This document shows positions 1 through 6,054 of a stretch of DNA of 12,845 nucleotides, in pieces (positions within the stretch are counted from its first letter, which is position 1; every line of letters begins with the position of its first letter). The position numbers were made by a program, and so were the translations under genes. Origin of the DNA: JAKSSE01 sp045597645 (lineage in GTDB: Bacteria; Bacillota; Clostridia; Lachnospirales; Lachnospiraceae); NCBI GenBank assembly GCA_045597645.1, contig JAZLKM010000056.1, positions 1-12,845 on the forward strand. Reading direction: 5' to 3'. The notes under the pieces are model-generated. The model searched no databases and had not been told where the DNA came from. It saw nothing but the letters and a program-made list of their open reading frames with translations.

Positions 1-2
1 TA

Positions 3-60
3 TACTTTACACAGACTTTTCCTACCACTAAAGCTGTACTTTACACAGACTTTTTCTACA
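3..60. repeat. Two direct repeats at window edge
   Basis: The segment at 3-25 and the segment at 37-59 are nearly identical (TACTTTACACAGACTTTT followed by C/T and CTAC), repeating at a 34-bp period with an 11-bp spacer. They lie 24 bp beyond the end of the acyltransferase gene. The TTTACACA core resembles the terminal sequences of IS256/mutator-family insertion sequences; that comparison is from memory and is inference. More copies, or a transposase gene, could lie to the left outside the window. No transposase is visible inside it. Confidence 0.6.
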
Positions 61-83
61 TCTAGTCAGCACTGACCGCGCAA

Positions 84-1151
84 CTATTTCTTGTTCTTTT
101 TCATTCCCAAAATGCACCAGCTGAGAACCGGGATTTTACTAACAATAAAGTCGAGCACATATGCTCCCGCAAAGCCTGCAACGCACACTATTAAATAAAT
201 AATAGCAGGAGCAACGCCTGTATTTTTCAGGTACCAGGCTGTCATAGCTATTGGGAGGTAGTGGAAGACGTATAGCCCCCACGACCTGCTTCCCATCCAC
301 TTTGTAAATCCATTTTCAAAATTGCCCCATTTTTTCATGAACGCAAGGACTCCAAGCACGCCAAGCCAAGCAAAAACATTGCACACTATGGTATTTAGCA
401 CTTCACTGTCCGGATAAGATTGGCCATGATACATAACCACAAACACCACGCAGGATGCCACAGCAAGTGCGCTAAGCAAAATCCAACTACGTCCCACTTT
501 CTCCATCACTTCGTCGTGAGAAAGGACAAAATATCCTATGAAAAATCCTACGCCGTAAATGCCAAACCTGTATACAGTGACAACCGGAGTATTCAGAATC
601 TGCGCCGCACCAAATATCACTATCGTAAGTGCCAACAGGACTACAACCCCGCACTTTGAGCAAACCTTCCAAAATCTGTCCTTCTCTATTTTGCGTACCC
701 ATGTCAGCAGTATGCTAAACAGCCAGAGCATCTGAATATACCACAGCGGACCGCTGCCACTAACACTCATGATAAGGTATAGAATCGGCTTTGGCACTGC
801 TGACATCTGCTCAAATGCGCCACTTATCTGCATATTGTAGTAACCTAGCACCCAGCCCCACACAAGCAGTCCTATTGTGGATGGAACCAAAAGCTTTCTG
901 GTCCTTTTCCTGACAAAAGATTTTGCGTCTGTGCGCTCAAGTTCATATCTTGCAGACATCCCAGACACTACAAACAAAAGCAACATAAACCATGGATAGA
1001 CTATGTATAAAAACACATCCTGCGGCTGATGTTGGCTAAACGGTCCCATTACCGCATATGTAGTCACGCCATTAAACATGTAAATCACGTGATATATGAC
1101 CACAATTGCCACTGTTATCCATCTGATATTGTCAATGTAAGTTTTTCTCAT
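84..1151 (-). CDS. Acyltransferase 3 family membrane protein
   Basis: Integral membrane protein of 355 residues with about ten hydrophobic segments, matching the usual size of the acyltransferase-3 (OafA/YrhL-like) family, which moves acyl groups onto extracellular or cell-wall sugars. The N-terminus (DNIRWITVAIVVIYHVIY, residues 7-24) has the family pattern of an Arg (R10) followed eleven residues later by the conserved His (H21). The second hallmark is FVVSGMSARYELE (60-72) followed by a basic stretch RKRTRKLLVP (81-90), and the third is GPLWYIQMLW (134-143). The start is an ATG preceded by AAAGGTGG at seven bases. The upstream gene is cut off by a terminator, so this is probably its own transcript, although I could not place a convincing promoter. 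The acyl acceptor cannot be read from the sequence. Confidence 0.88.
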   Translation of the reverse strand: MRKTYIDNIRWITVAIVVIYHVIYMFNGVTTYAVMGPFSQHQPQDVFLYIVYPWFMLLLFVVSGMSARYELERTDAKSFVRKRTRKLLVPSTIGLLVWGWVLGYYNMQISGAFEQMSAVPKPILYLIMSVSGSGPLWYIQMLWLFSILLTWVRKIEKDRFWKVCSKCGVVVLLALTIVIFGAAQILNTPVVTVYRFGIYGVGFFIGYFVLSHDEVMEKVGRSWILLSALAVASCVVFVVMYHGQSYPDSEVLNTIVCNVFAWLGVLGVLAFMKKWGNFENGFTKWMGSRSWGLYVFHYLPIAMTAWYLKNTGVAPAIIYLIVCVAGFAGAYVLDFIVSKIPVLSWCILGMKKNKK

Positions 1152-1189
1152 AATTGTACCACCTTTGCCATTATTTTTAACATCATTCT

Positions 1190-1224
1190 AAAAAAAGAGA
1201 CTTCGACTTTCTACCAATCGAAGT
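1190..1224 (-). terminator. Rho-independent terminator
   Basis: On the minus strand, ACTTCGA (1224-1218) and TCGAAGT (1206-1200) form a perfect 7-bp stem with an 11-base loop. The stem is followed by CTC and a run of seven T (1196-1190). It lies 109 bp beyond the stop of the AlkD-like gene and 38 bp before the acyltransferase start, so it probably ends the AlkD-like transcript. Confidence 0.7.
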
Positions 1225-1263
1225 TTACATTTTCTTACATTCTATGTTAAAAATCGTGGAATC

Positions 1264-1276
1264 TAGTACAGTACTA
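1264..1276. repeat. Short perfect palindrome
   Basis: TAGTACAGTACTA is a perfect palindrome with 6-bp arms around one central base. It sits in the otherwise featureless gap 1225-1332 after the AlkD-like gene. It has no U-tract, so it is not a terminator. It could be a protein binding site, but no promoter is associated with it. Confidence 0.3.
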
Positions 1277-1332
1277 TCCCCGCCCTCTCTGGCTCGATAT
1301 CTTTATCTTTGGCCCTGTCATCTCTCCCACTG

Positions 1333-2007
1333 CTATCGCTTTAGGCCCTTCAGGTACTCCTTTTGCTCCGGTGTTATGCGATAGCTTTCGCGTGCCTTTT
1401 GTATAGTCTTGTTGTGAGTCCAGGTCTCAAGACGATTTTCCTCAATGTAGGGTATCGTCGCCTCCCACTGCTTCGCAAGGGCTGTTGCGAAAAACCAGGC
1501 TACCATCATCTTGGAATAGTAATCGTCCAGCCTCACCTTCGCCGGTAGTTCCAGATACTCAGCATCAAAATCCTCATCGAGAAAATGCGTCATAAGCATC
1601 TCTAGTCCAAAGCGGCTGGTATACACAGCGTCGCTTTCTGACCAGCGCACAATCTCAGCCAGCAAGCGCTCACGATTTTTCTTAAAGCACTTCGGGGAAA
1701 TGGTATCGCAGACCGCCCAGTTGTCCACGTATGGGAGGAATCTGTCCAACTCTGCTATGCATTCATCATAGGCCTTAAGCTCTGACACTATCATGCCATG
1801 CAGTATATATTCGTCGTAATATTTGTGAGGCAGTTCTCTTAGAAAATTCTGATACTGACCAGCCTTATATATCTCCTTCGCCAATTTTCTCGCCAAGGGC
1901 ACACGCACTCCAATTACCAGCTCCGGATCAATAGTAGGAATTAATCTCGCCTGAAAAGCCGCATACTCCGGATCCTTTAAATCCATTAACTGCTCTATAA
2001 TCCTCAT
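1333..2007 (-). CDS. AlkD-like HEAT-repeat DNA repair protein
   Basis: A 224-residue all-helical protein of the DNA alkylation repair (AlkD, HEAT-like repeat) family, whose characterised members remove alkylated bases by DNA glycosylase activity. The N-terminal DPEYAAFQARLIPTIDPELVIGVRVP (12-37) is typical of the family. VDNWAVCDTIS (94-104) contains a Trp (W97) and an Asp (D101) spaced like the catalytic W109/D113 of Bacillus cereus AlkD. The C-terminal segment that normally reads IQKAIGWxLRE is instead IQKARESYRI (202-211), so the second catalytic tryptophan (W187 in B. cereus) appears replaced by Ser 208. This places the protein nearer to the divergent AlkD-like subgroups, and glycosylase activity is uncertain. 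I chose the ATG at 2007, preceded by GGGAG at ten bases and matching the usual family N-terminus. An ATG at 2034 would add nine residues but its nearest Shine-Dalgarno is too far away. Confidence 0.85.
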   Translation of the reverse strand: MRIIEQLMDLKDPEYAAFQARLIPTIDPELVIGVRVPLARKLAKEIYKAGQYQNFLRELPHKYYDEYILHGMIVSELKAYDECIAELDRFLPYVDNWAVCDTISPKCFKKNRERLLAEIVRWSESDAVYTSRFGLEMLMTHFLDEDFDAEYLELPAKVRLDDYYSKMMVAWFFATALAKQWEATIPYIEENRLETWTHNKTIQKARESYRITPEQKEYLKGLKR

Positions 2008-2019
2008 ATAATCTACACT

Positions 2020-2090
2020 CCCAGCATCTAACATAACGGTTGGTTTCTTCTCCCAACATCAAACGTAACGATCAGTTTCTTTCCCAGTAT
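2020..2090. repeat. Imperfect ~32-bp tandem duplication at AlkD-like gene start
   Basis: Units begin with CCCA at 2020, 2052 and 2083. The first is 32 bp, the second 31 bp, and the third stops after about 8 bp. Shared blocks are CCCARCAT, AACRTAACG and GTTTCTT. Read on the minus strand, each unit boundary carries TGGGAG, so the duplication copies the Shine-Dalgarno-like element used by the AlkD-like gene and overlaps its 5' end. Confidence 0.65.
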
Positions 2091-2128
2091 TTAGCAAGAA
2101 GATCATCCCTTTGTGTCTTTCATGTCAG

Positions 2129-2166
2129 ATATATTATGTTCTGCCAATCACTTTTGCATAATATAT
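2129..2166. repeat. AT-rich inverted repeat between transporter and AlkD-like gene
   Basis: ATATATTATG (2129-2138) and CATAATATAT (2157-2166) are a perfect 10-bp inverted repeat with an 18-base spacer. They lie 13 bp beyond the stop of the DMT transporter gene. No T-run follows on either strand, so it is not a standard terminator. It may still block the transporter transcript, or it may be a binding site upstream of the AlkD-like gene. Confidence 0.5.
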
Positions 2167-2179
2167 TCTCAATCTTCTA

Positions 2180-3118
2180 CTACTTTTCTGCTTTCACCTT
2201 ATTTACTATGTAAATTCCCAGGCACACCAAAATCAGTGATACAAAAGCCATGATGTTAAGTGCCTCATACTCCTTAAGCAGGATGGCTGACAAAATGAAA
2301 CCTATCATCGGATTCATGAATCCAAACACAGCAACTCTCGATACCGGATTATAGGTAAGCAGCAGGCTCCACAGCGAGTATGCCACAGCGCTCACAAGCG
2401 CCAGATATATAAGCATCAGCACTCCGTCGAGCGCAAATGTCTCAATCCTGCCGCCCATCGCCAGTCCTGCTATAGTCATCACTATTCCGCCGAATACAAA
2501 TTGCCATCCGCTGAGCATCACTGTGTTTTCTTCCTTCGAGTAGAGCTTAAGCATTACTGAGGAGAATGCATACGATACAGCGGACAGGAAAATGAAGCCC
2601 TCACCGGTAAATGTCATACTCATATTCAGGCTTTTCCCAGAGACGTTAACTAAAAGCACACCGACAAAACCCACAAGGCAGCCTATCACCTTGCGCCAGG
2701 TCAGCTTTTCCATGCGAAAAATAAGACTCGATACCACTATCGCAACAAAGACATTCATCCCCTCTATAATCGACGCCTTCGTGCCATCTGTATGAGCCAG
2801 TCCAATGTAGAAAAACAGGTACTGGATAATCGTCTGAAATAGAGACAACACAACTACCTTCGGTATCGCTGCCTTGCTTGGGTGCAGGAATTTCCTGCTT
2901 GATACTGACCCCAACGCCACCGCCAGTATTCCGGCGAGCGTAAATCGGAGGCCTGCATATAAAATCTGCGCAGCAGTGTCTGCTGCGCCTATACCCATCA
3001 TATTGTAGCCCAGCTTTATGCATGGAAACGCACTCCCCCAGAGCGCACTGCATATTAGCGCACCTACCCATATTACAATTGTTTTGGTCATGAATTCTTT
3101 TTTCATAATATTAGCCAA
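2180..3118 (-). CDS. DMT-superfamily transporter (two EamA domains)
   Basis: A 312-residue protein with about ten membrane helices arranged as two EamA repeats (roughly 14-158 and 170-307), the standard size for the drug/metabolite transporter superfamily. Members export amino acids, metabolites or drugs. Family landmarks are ALWGSAFPCIKLGY (25-38), GLRFTLAGILA (56-66), GLAHTDGTKASIIEG (106-120) and the second-repeat end VFGFMNPMIGFILSAILLKE (264-283). The substrate cannot be told. The start is taken as TTG at 3118, because GGGAGG lies five bases before it. An ATG at 3106 would give 308 residues but has no close ribosome binding site. The gene begins 47 bp after the LiaF-like gene with no terminator between, so it is probably co-transcribed with the LytTR/LiaF-like pair. 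Confidence 0.87.
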   Translation of the reverse strand: MANIMKKEFMTKTIVIWVGALICSALWGSAFPCIKLGYNMMGIGAADTAAQILYAGLRFTLAGILAVALGSVSSRKFLHPSKAAIPKVVVLSLFQTIIQYLFFYIGLAHTDGTKASIIEGMNVFVAIVVSSLIFRMEKLTWRKVIGCLVGFVGVLLVNVSGKSLNMSMTFTGEGFIFLSAVSYAFSSVMLKLYSKEENTVMLSGWQFVFGGIVMTIAGLAMGGRIETFALDGVLMLIYLALVSAVAYSLWSLLLTYNPVSRVAVFGFMNPMIGFILSAILLKEYEALNIMAFVSLILVCLGIYIVNKVKAEK

Positions 3119-3146
3119 GGACGCCTCCCGTTAAAAGAAAGCGTCC
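3119..3146 (-). promoter_or_regulatory. Hairpin overlapping the transporter ribosome binding site
   Basis: On the minus strand, GGACGC (3146-3141) pairs with GCGTCC (3124-3119) across a 16-base loop. The Shine-Dalgarno GGGAGG (3129-3124) lies mostly in the loop, with its last G in the stem, and the TTG start follows directly. There is no T-run after the stem, so it does not look like a terminator. It could tune translation of the transporter; that role is inference. Confidence 0.35.
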
Positions 3147-3165
3147 CTTATTATCATCCTTTGCA

Positions 3166-3900
3166 TTAATAGCATCTTATAGTTAAGTCACCAAACCCAT
3201 TTTCTGCCTCAATATGGATGAGCGGTGCATTCGGGTCAGTGCTTGACTGGCCCATGGTCTGAATGTTGCCAAAGCCATTGCTTTTAGTCAGCTCTACACG
3301 GAATGAGCTTGGAATATGCACTACCATCTTGCCAAAGCCATTCTTAATTTTGAGCCATGCAGTATCATTTTTCAAAGTCACCTGATCGAGGTATACAGTG
3401 AGGCTTCCAAAAGAATTCTCAATCTTACCGGTCTCCAAATTATTGCTTCGAACATACTCAGTCTGATCGCCAAAGGTATTGCTTATCTTTAAGTGTGCAT
3501 CTGCAAATACTCCATCGTAGTCCCCAACGATACCATCCTCAGTCCCGGCGTAGTTGACCTTGCTGCTTGAGAACATGTTCTGGAACTTCTTGCGCGGTCC
3601 CTTGAAAATAATGTCCAGACCAATGCCTGCCAGTGAAGCTGCAACGATTATAACCCACGGCTCGAGTGGAATCTCAAAAGGTAGCACTGACCGGAAAATA
3701 ACCACTAACGCTGACAGCGAAAACAGTATTCCTGTGCAGGTCAAATCAATAATTGAATTAACAAGGATGGCAAGCAGAATGACTCCAAAAATAACAGACG
3801 GAAAGCTTGCATCTATCATCCCTAATCCTCTTAGAATCAGGCCAGCAGCAATCAGTACCAGCAACAATCCCCAAAAAATACTTTTAAATCTAAGCTTCAT
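3166..3900 (-). CDS. LiaF-like membrane protein
   Basis: A 244-residue membrane protein whose first ~100 residues form about four hydrophobic segments (near 8-28, 33-53, 55-74, 82-99), followed by RKK (103-105) and a C-terminal soluble domain. That domain has a regular series of Asn/Gly-Phe-Gly turns: NTFGD (141), NSFGS (162), NGFGK (187), NGFGN (208) and NGFGD (234). This is the pattern of the cell-wall-active antibiotics response (LiaF/DUF2154-type) beta-repeat domain. LiaF proteins restrain an envelope-stress response in Bacillus. Here the partner is not a two-component system but the LytTR regulator encoded 15 bp upstream, so I infer the membrane protein controls that regulator or is controlled by it. 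AGAGGA precedes the ATG at about seven bases. Function assignment is by domain pattern only. Confidence 0.82.
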   Translation of the reverse strand: MKLRFKSIFWGLLLVLIAAGLILRGLGMIDASFPSVIFGVILLAILVNSIIDLTCTGILFSLSALVVIFRSVLPFEIPLEPWVIIVAASLAGIGLDIIFKGPRKKFQNMFSSSKVNYAGTEDGIVGDYDGVFADAHLKISNTFGDQTEYVRSNNLETGKIENSFGSLTVYLDQVTLKNDTAWLKIKNGFGKMVVHIPSSFRVELTKSNGFGNIQTMGQSSTDPNAPLIHIEAENGFGDLTIRCY

Positions 3901-3915
3901 AAATAATTCCTCTTT

Positions 3916-4371
3916 CTATAGTACCTTGTGATTCAATTTTTCCATCAACGACTTGTAATAGCTACGCGACACATAGGCGAACTGCCCTGCTGTCGAAAAT
4001 TCAATCTCGCTTGCCCCTGTGATATTCTTGCGTATGCTTCGTATCTCACGAGTGTTTATGATTGTCGACTTGGACACTCGCATAAAATAGTACGGTATGC
4101 TATTTTCCAGTTCGTACAATTTTTGTTTTGTGTAATAAATCTGCTTCGCCGTGTGGACTGCCACGCTGGTGCCGTCCGTCTCCATAAACAATATCTCGGA
4201 GTATTTTAGAAAATAATCCATATCGCCTCTGGATGCGGTGAGTGTTCCTGCCGTCTGCGTCAAGCTGCTAAGTTGTCGCTGCAGCTCTATAACATCTTCG
4301 CTCAGCTCTCTGCAGTACAGGACCAACTCGTTTTCCTGCAAATCATCACGGGTTTCAATTCTAATTTTCAT
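3916..4371 (-). CDS. LytTR-family DNA-binding regulator without receiver domain
   Basis: A 151-residue protein with a short N-terminal helical region (about 8-45) and a C-terminal LytTR DNA-binding domain (about 52-148). Family landmarks are EILFMETDGTSVAVHT (59-74), FMRVSKSTIINTREI (96-110) and YVSRSYYKSLMEKL (133-146). No response-regulator receiver domain and no membrane segment is present, so it is a one-domain regulator of the kind usually paired with a membrane protein; that partner is the LiaF-like gene 15 bp downstream. The ATG follows AAGGA at seven or eight bases, and a good promoter lies 43 bp upstream. LytTR regulators commonly bind their own promoters, so autoregulation is plausible, but I see no clear pair of LytTR sites. 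Confidence 0.9.
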   Translation of the reverse strand: MKIRIETRDDLQENELVLYCRELSEDVIELQRQLSSLTQTAGTLTASRGDMDYFLKYSEILFMETDGTSVAVHTAKQIYYTKQKLYELENSIPYYFMRVSKSTIINTREIRSIRKNITGASEIEFSTAGQFAYVSRSYYKSLMEKLNHKVL

Positions 4372-4413
4372 GATGAGTTCCTTGCGTTCACCTGTGTTTG
4401 TTTTGATGGGCTC

Positions 4414-4442
4414 ATTATAGAAAAGAGGGCCCGGTGCGTAAA
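4414..4442 (-). promoter_or_regulatory. Promoter of the LytTR/LiaF-like operon
   Basis: On the minus strand, a -35 box TTTACG (4442-4437), a 17-base spacer and a perfect -10 TATAAT (4419-4414) lie 43 bp before the LytTR start codon and just after the terminator of the upstream MATE gene. Confidence 0.65.
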
Positions 4443-4461
4443 GGGATTTTCAGTAAGAGGT

Positions 4462-4497
4462 AAAAAAACACATGCAACTGGTAAGCAATTGCATGTG
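4462..4497 (-). terminator. Rho-independent terminator of the MATE gene
   Basis: On the minus strand, CACATGCAA (4497-4489) and TTGCATGTG (4477-4469) form a perfect 9-bp stem with an 11-base loop, followed by seven T (4468-4462). It lies 63 bp past the MATE stop codon, which separates that gene from the LytTR operon. Confidence 0.78.
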
Positions 4498-4560
4498 ATA
4501 TTAACAACATGTTATGTCACGCGGTTTTCGCCCTGCGTCATTCCATTCATACTATTATGA

Positions 4561-5925
4561 TTACTTTGCGGCTTCAGTCAGCGCCTTGCCCGTCCATTTT
4601 TTGGCAATCCACCGACGCATAACTATGAGGCCTCGTATAAATTCATCCGCAGCAGTACCAGCAAATACTCCTGCAACACCAAGCCCCAGCGCAATACCGC
4701 AGGTATATCCTACGCCCACGCCGATTCCCCACATGGTGATAAGTCCAATAATCAGTGGGAAAATATAGTCGCCAGCGGCTTTAAGGCTGCTGACAAAGGT
4801 CATATTCAGGCATCTGCCGATTTCAATCACAATGTCGACAAGAAGTATGTAGAAGCCCAATTTTATAATCTGCTCATTGTTGGTGAATAGTCGCAATGAG
4901 AATGGGCTCAGCAGCACATTTACCACCGAAAGGCCTATGGTTATAGGCATTGAGACCTTAAGCGTCGAGAATGCACGCTTGTATGCCGCGTCCGGTTTTC
5001 CAGCACCAACCAGATGCCCCACAATAATCTGAGTAGCCATAGCCGCATTGTTGGAAAATACCATTACGAACTGCGATAGCGAGCTGCAGTACACCTTGGC
5101 ATTTACCGCTTCGTATCCCATCCTGTTTATGAATGACAAAAGGACGAGCTGATATATATTGTATGAGATGTTCTCTCCTGCAGATGGCAAGCCGATTTTT
5201 ACCAGCTCCAACAGCATGCGCCCCGGGAATGGATGTAGGTATTTGAGGGAAAATCTACCAATTTTCTTGTAGTAGAAAAATACAACAGCGCAAATCAGAG
5301 CAACAAATCTTGAAAATGCTGTCGGAATCGCAACGCCGGCTACGCCGAGCTTTAGCTTTTCCAATGGACCATAGAGGAAAAGGTAGTTACCTGCCACATT
5401 GATTACATTAATTACTATTGATATGTATGTACCGATTTTCGCATAGCCATTACATCTAAGTATCTGAAGCATAACGTTGTAGCCTGCCATAAGAAACATG
5501 GTGCCACCTACAATCGAGATGTATGTAAGCGCGTCAGACACCATCTCACCCGGCACCTGAAGCAGTCTCATAATCCCCTTGCCTGACATGACAAATGCGG
5601 CGCTTAGGAATACTCCAAACACAATATTTACCACAAACGAAAGTGTGTATATTGTGTTCATTTTTTCATACTGCTTGGCACCGAGATACTGTGCCACAAC
5701 AATAGATGTCGATGTTGCAATGATGTTAAATAGCAAGATCAACAGGAACATGACCTGGTTGGCATTGCCAACTGCACCTACAGCAACCTCTGAATAATGA
5801 CTCAGCATTAGTGTATCGACGTTGTTCACCAGGATGTTGAGTAACATTTCAACAAACATTGGTCCAGCTAAAAACATTAAAGGAGTCTGTTCGTTTATTT
5901 CCAGCTTTTTCTCAGTCTTCTTCAT
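4561..5925 (-). CDS. MATE-family efflux transporter
   Basis: A 454-residue polytopic protein with about twelve membrane helices in two MatE repeats, the normal size for the multidrug and toxic compound extrusion family, which exports cationic drugs or metabolites using Na+ or H+ gradients. Landmarks in the first half are PLMFLAGPMFVEMLLNILVNNVDTLMLSHYSEVAVGAVG-type residues near 15-53 and the conserved SIVVAQYLGAKQYEK (74-88). The second half opens with KIGLPSAGENISYNIYQ and has ATQIIVGHLVGAGKPDAAYKRA, the matching repeat motif. I chose the ATG at 5925, with GAGGG five bases upstream. A GTG at 5937 would add four residues and has its own GAGGG nine bases upstream, so the two starts are hard to separate. 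The gene appears monocistronic, with a terminator at 4462-4497. Substrate unknown. Confidence 0.9.
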   Translation of the reverse strand: MKKTEKKLEINEQTPLMFLAGPMFVEMLLNILVNNVDTLMLSHYSEVAVGAVGNANQVMFLLILLFNIIATSTSIVVAQYLGAKQYEKMNTIYTLSFVVNIVFGVFLSAAFVMSGKGIMRLLQVPGEMVSDALTYISIVGGTMFLMAGYNVMLQILRCNGYAKIGTYISIVINVINVAGNYLFLYGPLEKLKLGVAGVAIPTAFSRFVALICAVVFFYYKKIGRFSLKYLHPFPGRMLLELVKIGLPSAGENISYNIYQLVLLSFINRMGYEAVNAKVYCSSLSQFVMVFSNNAAMATQIIVGHLVGAGKPDAAYKRAFSTLKVSMPITIGLSVVNVLLSPFSLRLFTNNEQIIKLGFYILLVDIVIEIGRCLNMTFVSSLKAAGDYIFPLIIGLITMWGIGVGVGYTCGIALGLGVAGVFAGTAADEFIRGLIVMRRWIAKKWTGKALTEAAK

Positions 5926-5982
5926 GGTATCCCTCACAATTGTTATCCCTCTATATTCTTGTCTGTATATAGCCTAGCATAC

Positions 5983-6018
5983 ATTGTAATAAGGAATCTC
6001 CATTTTGCAATATGCAAA
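5983..6018 (-). promoter_or_regulatory. Probable MATE promoter with palindrome over the -35 box
   Basis: On the minus strand, TTGCAA (6010-6005), a 16-base spacer and TACAAT (5988-5983) form a plausible promoter 57 bp before the MATE start. The -35 is embedded in a palindrome, TTTGCATATTGCAAA (6018-6004, 6-bp arms and 3-base centre), which could be an operator. No T-run follows, so it is not a terminator for the lipoprotein gene. No regulator gene lies next to it. Confidence 0.45.
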
Positions 6019-6054
6019 TTAACCTCTTCTTGTGCAAAAAACACTAATTTGTTG

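Noticed and set aside
1224..1251. Possible minus-strand promoter (TTTAAC, 16 bases, TGTAAA) upstream of the terminator hairpin at 1190-1224, which would make an attenuator for the acyltransferase
   Set aside because: The predicted transcript start would fall inside the hairpin loop, so the terminator stem could not form on that RNA.
3554..3931. Plus-strand open frame opposite the LiaF-like gene
   Set aside because: Antisense to a well-supported gene; no start signal and no recognisable protein features.
5934..5948. Minus-strand GGATAACAATTGTGA resembles part of the E. coli lac operator
   Set aside because: Short match in an AT-rich leader; the flanking half-site does not follow, and no LacI-type gene is present.
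6019..6054. Possible terminator after the lipoprotein gene (AACA/TGTT pairing near a T-rich stretch)
   Set aside because: Pairing is only about four bases and the T-run precedes any usable stem.
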